Shown here: positions 47,027 through 48,603 of the stretch, in pieces | Layout of the letters: each line of letters starts with the position of its first letter | Position numbering within the stretch: position 1 is the first letter of the stretch | Source: a virus | Length of the DNA stretch: 48,603 nucleotides | Strand: one strand, 5' to 3' | Virus record (IMG/VR): IMGVR_UViG_3300046530_000074 | Coordinates: 1-48,603 of that record | Translations under genes and position numbers: made by a program | Notes under the pieces: model-generated | Database searches by the model: none | What the model was told of the DNA's origin: nothing | Seen by the model: only the letters and a program-made list of their open reading frames with translations

Positions 47027-47928
47027 TGTTTTACCTGCCTTGCCTTGCGGCGCGCGTCATGGAATGCAAAAACCTCGGCAAGCCCGGCATCAATCGCCTC
47101 TACCTCACGGTCGAAGTACGCTTGAGCATCGATCTCGTCTTCAGGGGGTAACTCGCCCGGCCCAGCCAGACCGTTGAAGATCCATTCCATACCATTGCCA
47201 CCTGACTCGTCCGCGATCACAGCAGACTTCATGCCGAGCAGGTAGCGTCCGAATGTCAGATCAAGTTCGCGGATGCGCATCGACGCGACCGTTGCCGCAT
47301 CCTCGAGCTCATCAACCCGCTGATCCGCCACGTTCAAGCGCTGCTGGAGTGCGGCGTTCTCGGCCTGCAGGCGGGTGACGTGGGCGCCGATAGCATCAAT
47401 AACCACGCACTGAATCCTTGCCTTGATCTGCGAGGAGCCTGCATTCCTGCCGTTAATAATCTCTACGATCTTGCTTGCACAGTCTAAAGCGGAGGCGTCC
47501 GCATCGGTCGAACGACCAATTCTGAAGCCATTGGCTGAAAGCATCATGCAGAAGTTTGCAACGTCTACCGGGTCGCCCTTTTCAACATGTTCGCGCAGCA
47601 TTCGAGTTAGATCATGCTGGCTACACGTTTGCCAACCGCTGCGACCTTCCTTTGATTTCTGCGCCAGCTTGTGCGCCATCAGTTTAGGGAAGATTTCCAG
47701 GGCATTTGCATCTGACTTGAAATCCACCTCCGCGCCAGCAGGCGGCTGAGTGCTGTTGCGCTGGTGTTCGTCAAACCGACGCTGGGCTTCGGCGTCACCT
47801 TTTAGGCAACCGCATTGATGGGGGTGCGCGGTGTAGTCGATGTGACAAAGACGGTCGGGGTACTGCGTTTTCTGTTCGCACCCGCAACGCGCTGGATGTG
47901 CTTGTGGTTGTTGGCATTCCTGACTCAT
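47023..47928 (-). CDS. Hypothetical early protein with Cys clusters and coiled coil (301 aa)
   Basis: Two short Cys/His groups near the N-terminus (HPARCGCEQ and HPHQCGCLK) look like repeated metal-binding knuckles. A helical region follows (ALEIFPKLMAHKLAQKSKEG), then a coiled coil (RLQAENAALQQRLNVADQRV). AGGAGG precedes ATG 47928. Modular early proteins of this type (Ead/Ea22-like in part) are common in phages. No activity known. Confidence 0.6.
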   Translation of the reverse strand: MSQECQQPQAHPARCGCEQKTQYPDRLCHIDYTAHPHQCGCLKGDAEAQRRFDEHQRNSTQPPAGAEVDFKSDANALEIFPKLMAHKLAQKSKEGRSGWQTCSQHDLTRMLREHVEKGDPVDVANFCMMLSANGFRIGRSTDADASALDCASKIVEIINGRNAGSSQIKARIQCVVIDAIGAHVTRLQAENAALQQRLNVADQRVDELEDAATVASMRIRELDLTFGRYLLGMKSAVIADESGGNGMEWIFNGLAGPGELPPEDEIDAQAYFDREVEAIDAGLAEVFAFHDARRKARQVKQ

Positions 47929-48245
47929 AACGCCTCCTGCGGATACGTGCCCACTTCGCCCTGGTCGGCGGCGTTGGCGGCTTGGATGATTGCCTCGCGG
48001 CGAGACTTGATCAGCGCGACCAGTTCGTGTCGGTCGATTTCCTTGGCGCCCAGCTGTACGGCGCGATCGCGCTTGGTCAGGCAGATGTCATAGTGGCTCT
48101 TCACCGAGCCGGGGAACTGATGCCAGCGCCGCGCTATGCCGATCTTGTCGGCCATGGCGTGCAGCTCTTCCTCGGTGTCGGCGAGCATGTGGCACATCTT
48201 CATGCGCCGGTAGGGGATCTGTTCGTTGTCGACATAGACGGTCAT
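47925..48245 (-). CDS. DUF4031 family protein (106 aa)
   Basis: MTVYVDNEQIPYRRMKMCHM followed by LADTEEELHAMADKIGIAR and HYDICLTKRDRAVQLGAKEI is a clear DUF4031 pattern, a small conserved protein of phages and bacteria with unknown function. Both ends overlap neighbouring genes by ATGA, which fixes the start. Confidence 0.88.
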   Translation of the reverse strand: MTVYVDNEQIPYRRMKMCHMLADTEEELHAMADKIGIARRWHQFPGSVKSHYDICLTKRDRAVQLGAKEIDRHELVALIKSRREAIIQAANAADQGEVGTYPQEAL

Positions 48246-48583
48246 GGCTTCTCACCTGTGTAGATGCGCCAATCAACCTTCTTGCCGTTCACCATGAAGC
48301 CCCAGTCACCTTTCCAGCGGCTGGTGATGAATAGAGTCCACACTCCATTCGGCGACACCTCGTCGATGCGGTGGAATTCGCCATGTTGCAACTCGGCTGT
48401 GTCACCAGGTTCTCGCCATACCGGGATGTCGGTATATCCGCCAACCACCCAGAACCTTCGGCGCTCTTCTTTGTAGAAGCCCCGCAATATCACGGTACGG
48501 GCGTTCCATGGGTGATCATGAAGATCGCGATCAGCGTCCGGCCGCTTGATGTGGTGAATCCGAATCGACCACGGGAACCACAC
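48242..48583 (-). CDS. Phage cupin-like protein (113 aa or longer)
   Basis: The sequence MWFPWSIRIHHIKRPDADRD followed by LHDHPWNARTVILRGFYKEE and TAELQHGEFHRI resembles small cupin-fold phage proteins, with His-rich strands able to bind metal. The GTG at 48583 has AAGGGA at good spacing. The frame stays open to the window edge and, if the molecule is circular, continues back to the stop of the gene at 107 without an ATG, GTG or TTG, so GTG 48583 is the likely true start. Confidence 0.65.
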   Translation of the reverse strand: MWFPWSIRIHHIKRPDADRDLHDHPWNARTVILRGFYKEERRRFWVVGGYTDIPVWREPGDTAELQHGEFHRIDEVSPNGVWTLFITSRWKGDWGFMVNGKKVDWRIYTGEKP

Positions 48584-48603
48584 CAGCTTCCCTTTGTGAG
48601 TCA

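Noticed and set aside
1-48603. CRISPR arrays, insertion sequences or transposase genes
   Set aside because: No regularly spaced repeats of CRISPR type, terminal inverted repeats or transposase motifs were seen.

Overview
The window reads as one complete, temperate, short-tailed (podovirus-type) Pseudomonas phage genome of about 48.6 kb. It is probably a circular or circularly permuted unit opened inside the leftward early operon. The host genus is inferred from three things: an attachment core that matches the 3' half of a Pseudomonas-type proline tRNA (GGG anticodon), the GC-rich codon use, and many small proteins of types seen in Pseudomonas prophages. No chromosomal flank is visible. The integrase and an apparently intact attP lie in the middle of the window, with late genes on one side and leftward early genes on the other. 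That is the virion or episome order, not an integrated prophage order.

Layout. (1) 1-2400 and 43400-48603, minus strand: one long leftward operon that joins across the window ends. It starts at a PL-like promoter near 2755-2782, runs through a boxA/hairpin (nut-like) leader and an Api92/YubB-like gene, and ends with an AlpA-like excisionase candidate and a tyrosine integrase next to attP. (2) 2815-3970: immunity region with a cI-type S24 repressor, a small membrane protein downstream of it, and GTTTAY-type operators on both sides. (3) 3968-10814, plus strand: Cro-like regulator, small DNA-binding proteins, HNH-AP2 endonuclease, replication initiator with internal iterons, and a chain of overlapping small genes including a stand-alone ClpX-type zinc finger, Ea22-like, DUF1367 and NinG/Rap proteins. 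(4) 11100-14400: holin region, a proteasome-like Ntn hydrolase and the small terminase. (5) 15200-30000: large terminase, P22-like portal, scaffold, major capsid protein and connector/tail proteins. (6) 30000-34136: two large putative DNA-ejection proteins. (7) 34191-35592: accessory (moron) genes, including a toxin-antitoxin-like pair. (8) 35656-40774: tail-fibre genes. (9) 40830-41414, minus strand: a HEPN-like accessory gene. (10) 41543-43139: endolysin, Rz/Rz1, and two genes behind a consensus LexA box.

The most striking signal is a bipartite element, TTGNN-N12-TCACATA, usually with ATCCAG just before TCACATA. Seven strict or near-strict copies lie on the plus strand, each ahead of a late gene or module (holin, a secreted protein, an HNH relative, terminase, capsid, ejection proteins, tail fibres) plus a weaker eighth copy before the endolysin. 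A further divergent copy on the minus strand precedes the only minus-strand gene of that area. The copies divide the late genes into separate units and behave like late promoters or another phage-specific control signal. I cannot match them to a known element.

The genes work together as a lambda-style programme. CI/Cro act at GTTTAY operators between leftward and rightward early transcription. The right arm replicates DNA from an origin probably inside the initiator gene. A switch region around 10.5-11.2 kb precedes late packaging, head, tail and lysis genes. Integration uses Int, a candidate Xis and paired 19-bp arm sites around a tRNA-Pro core.
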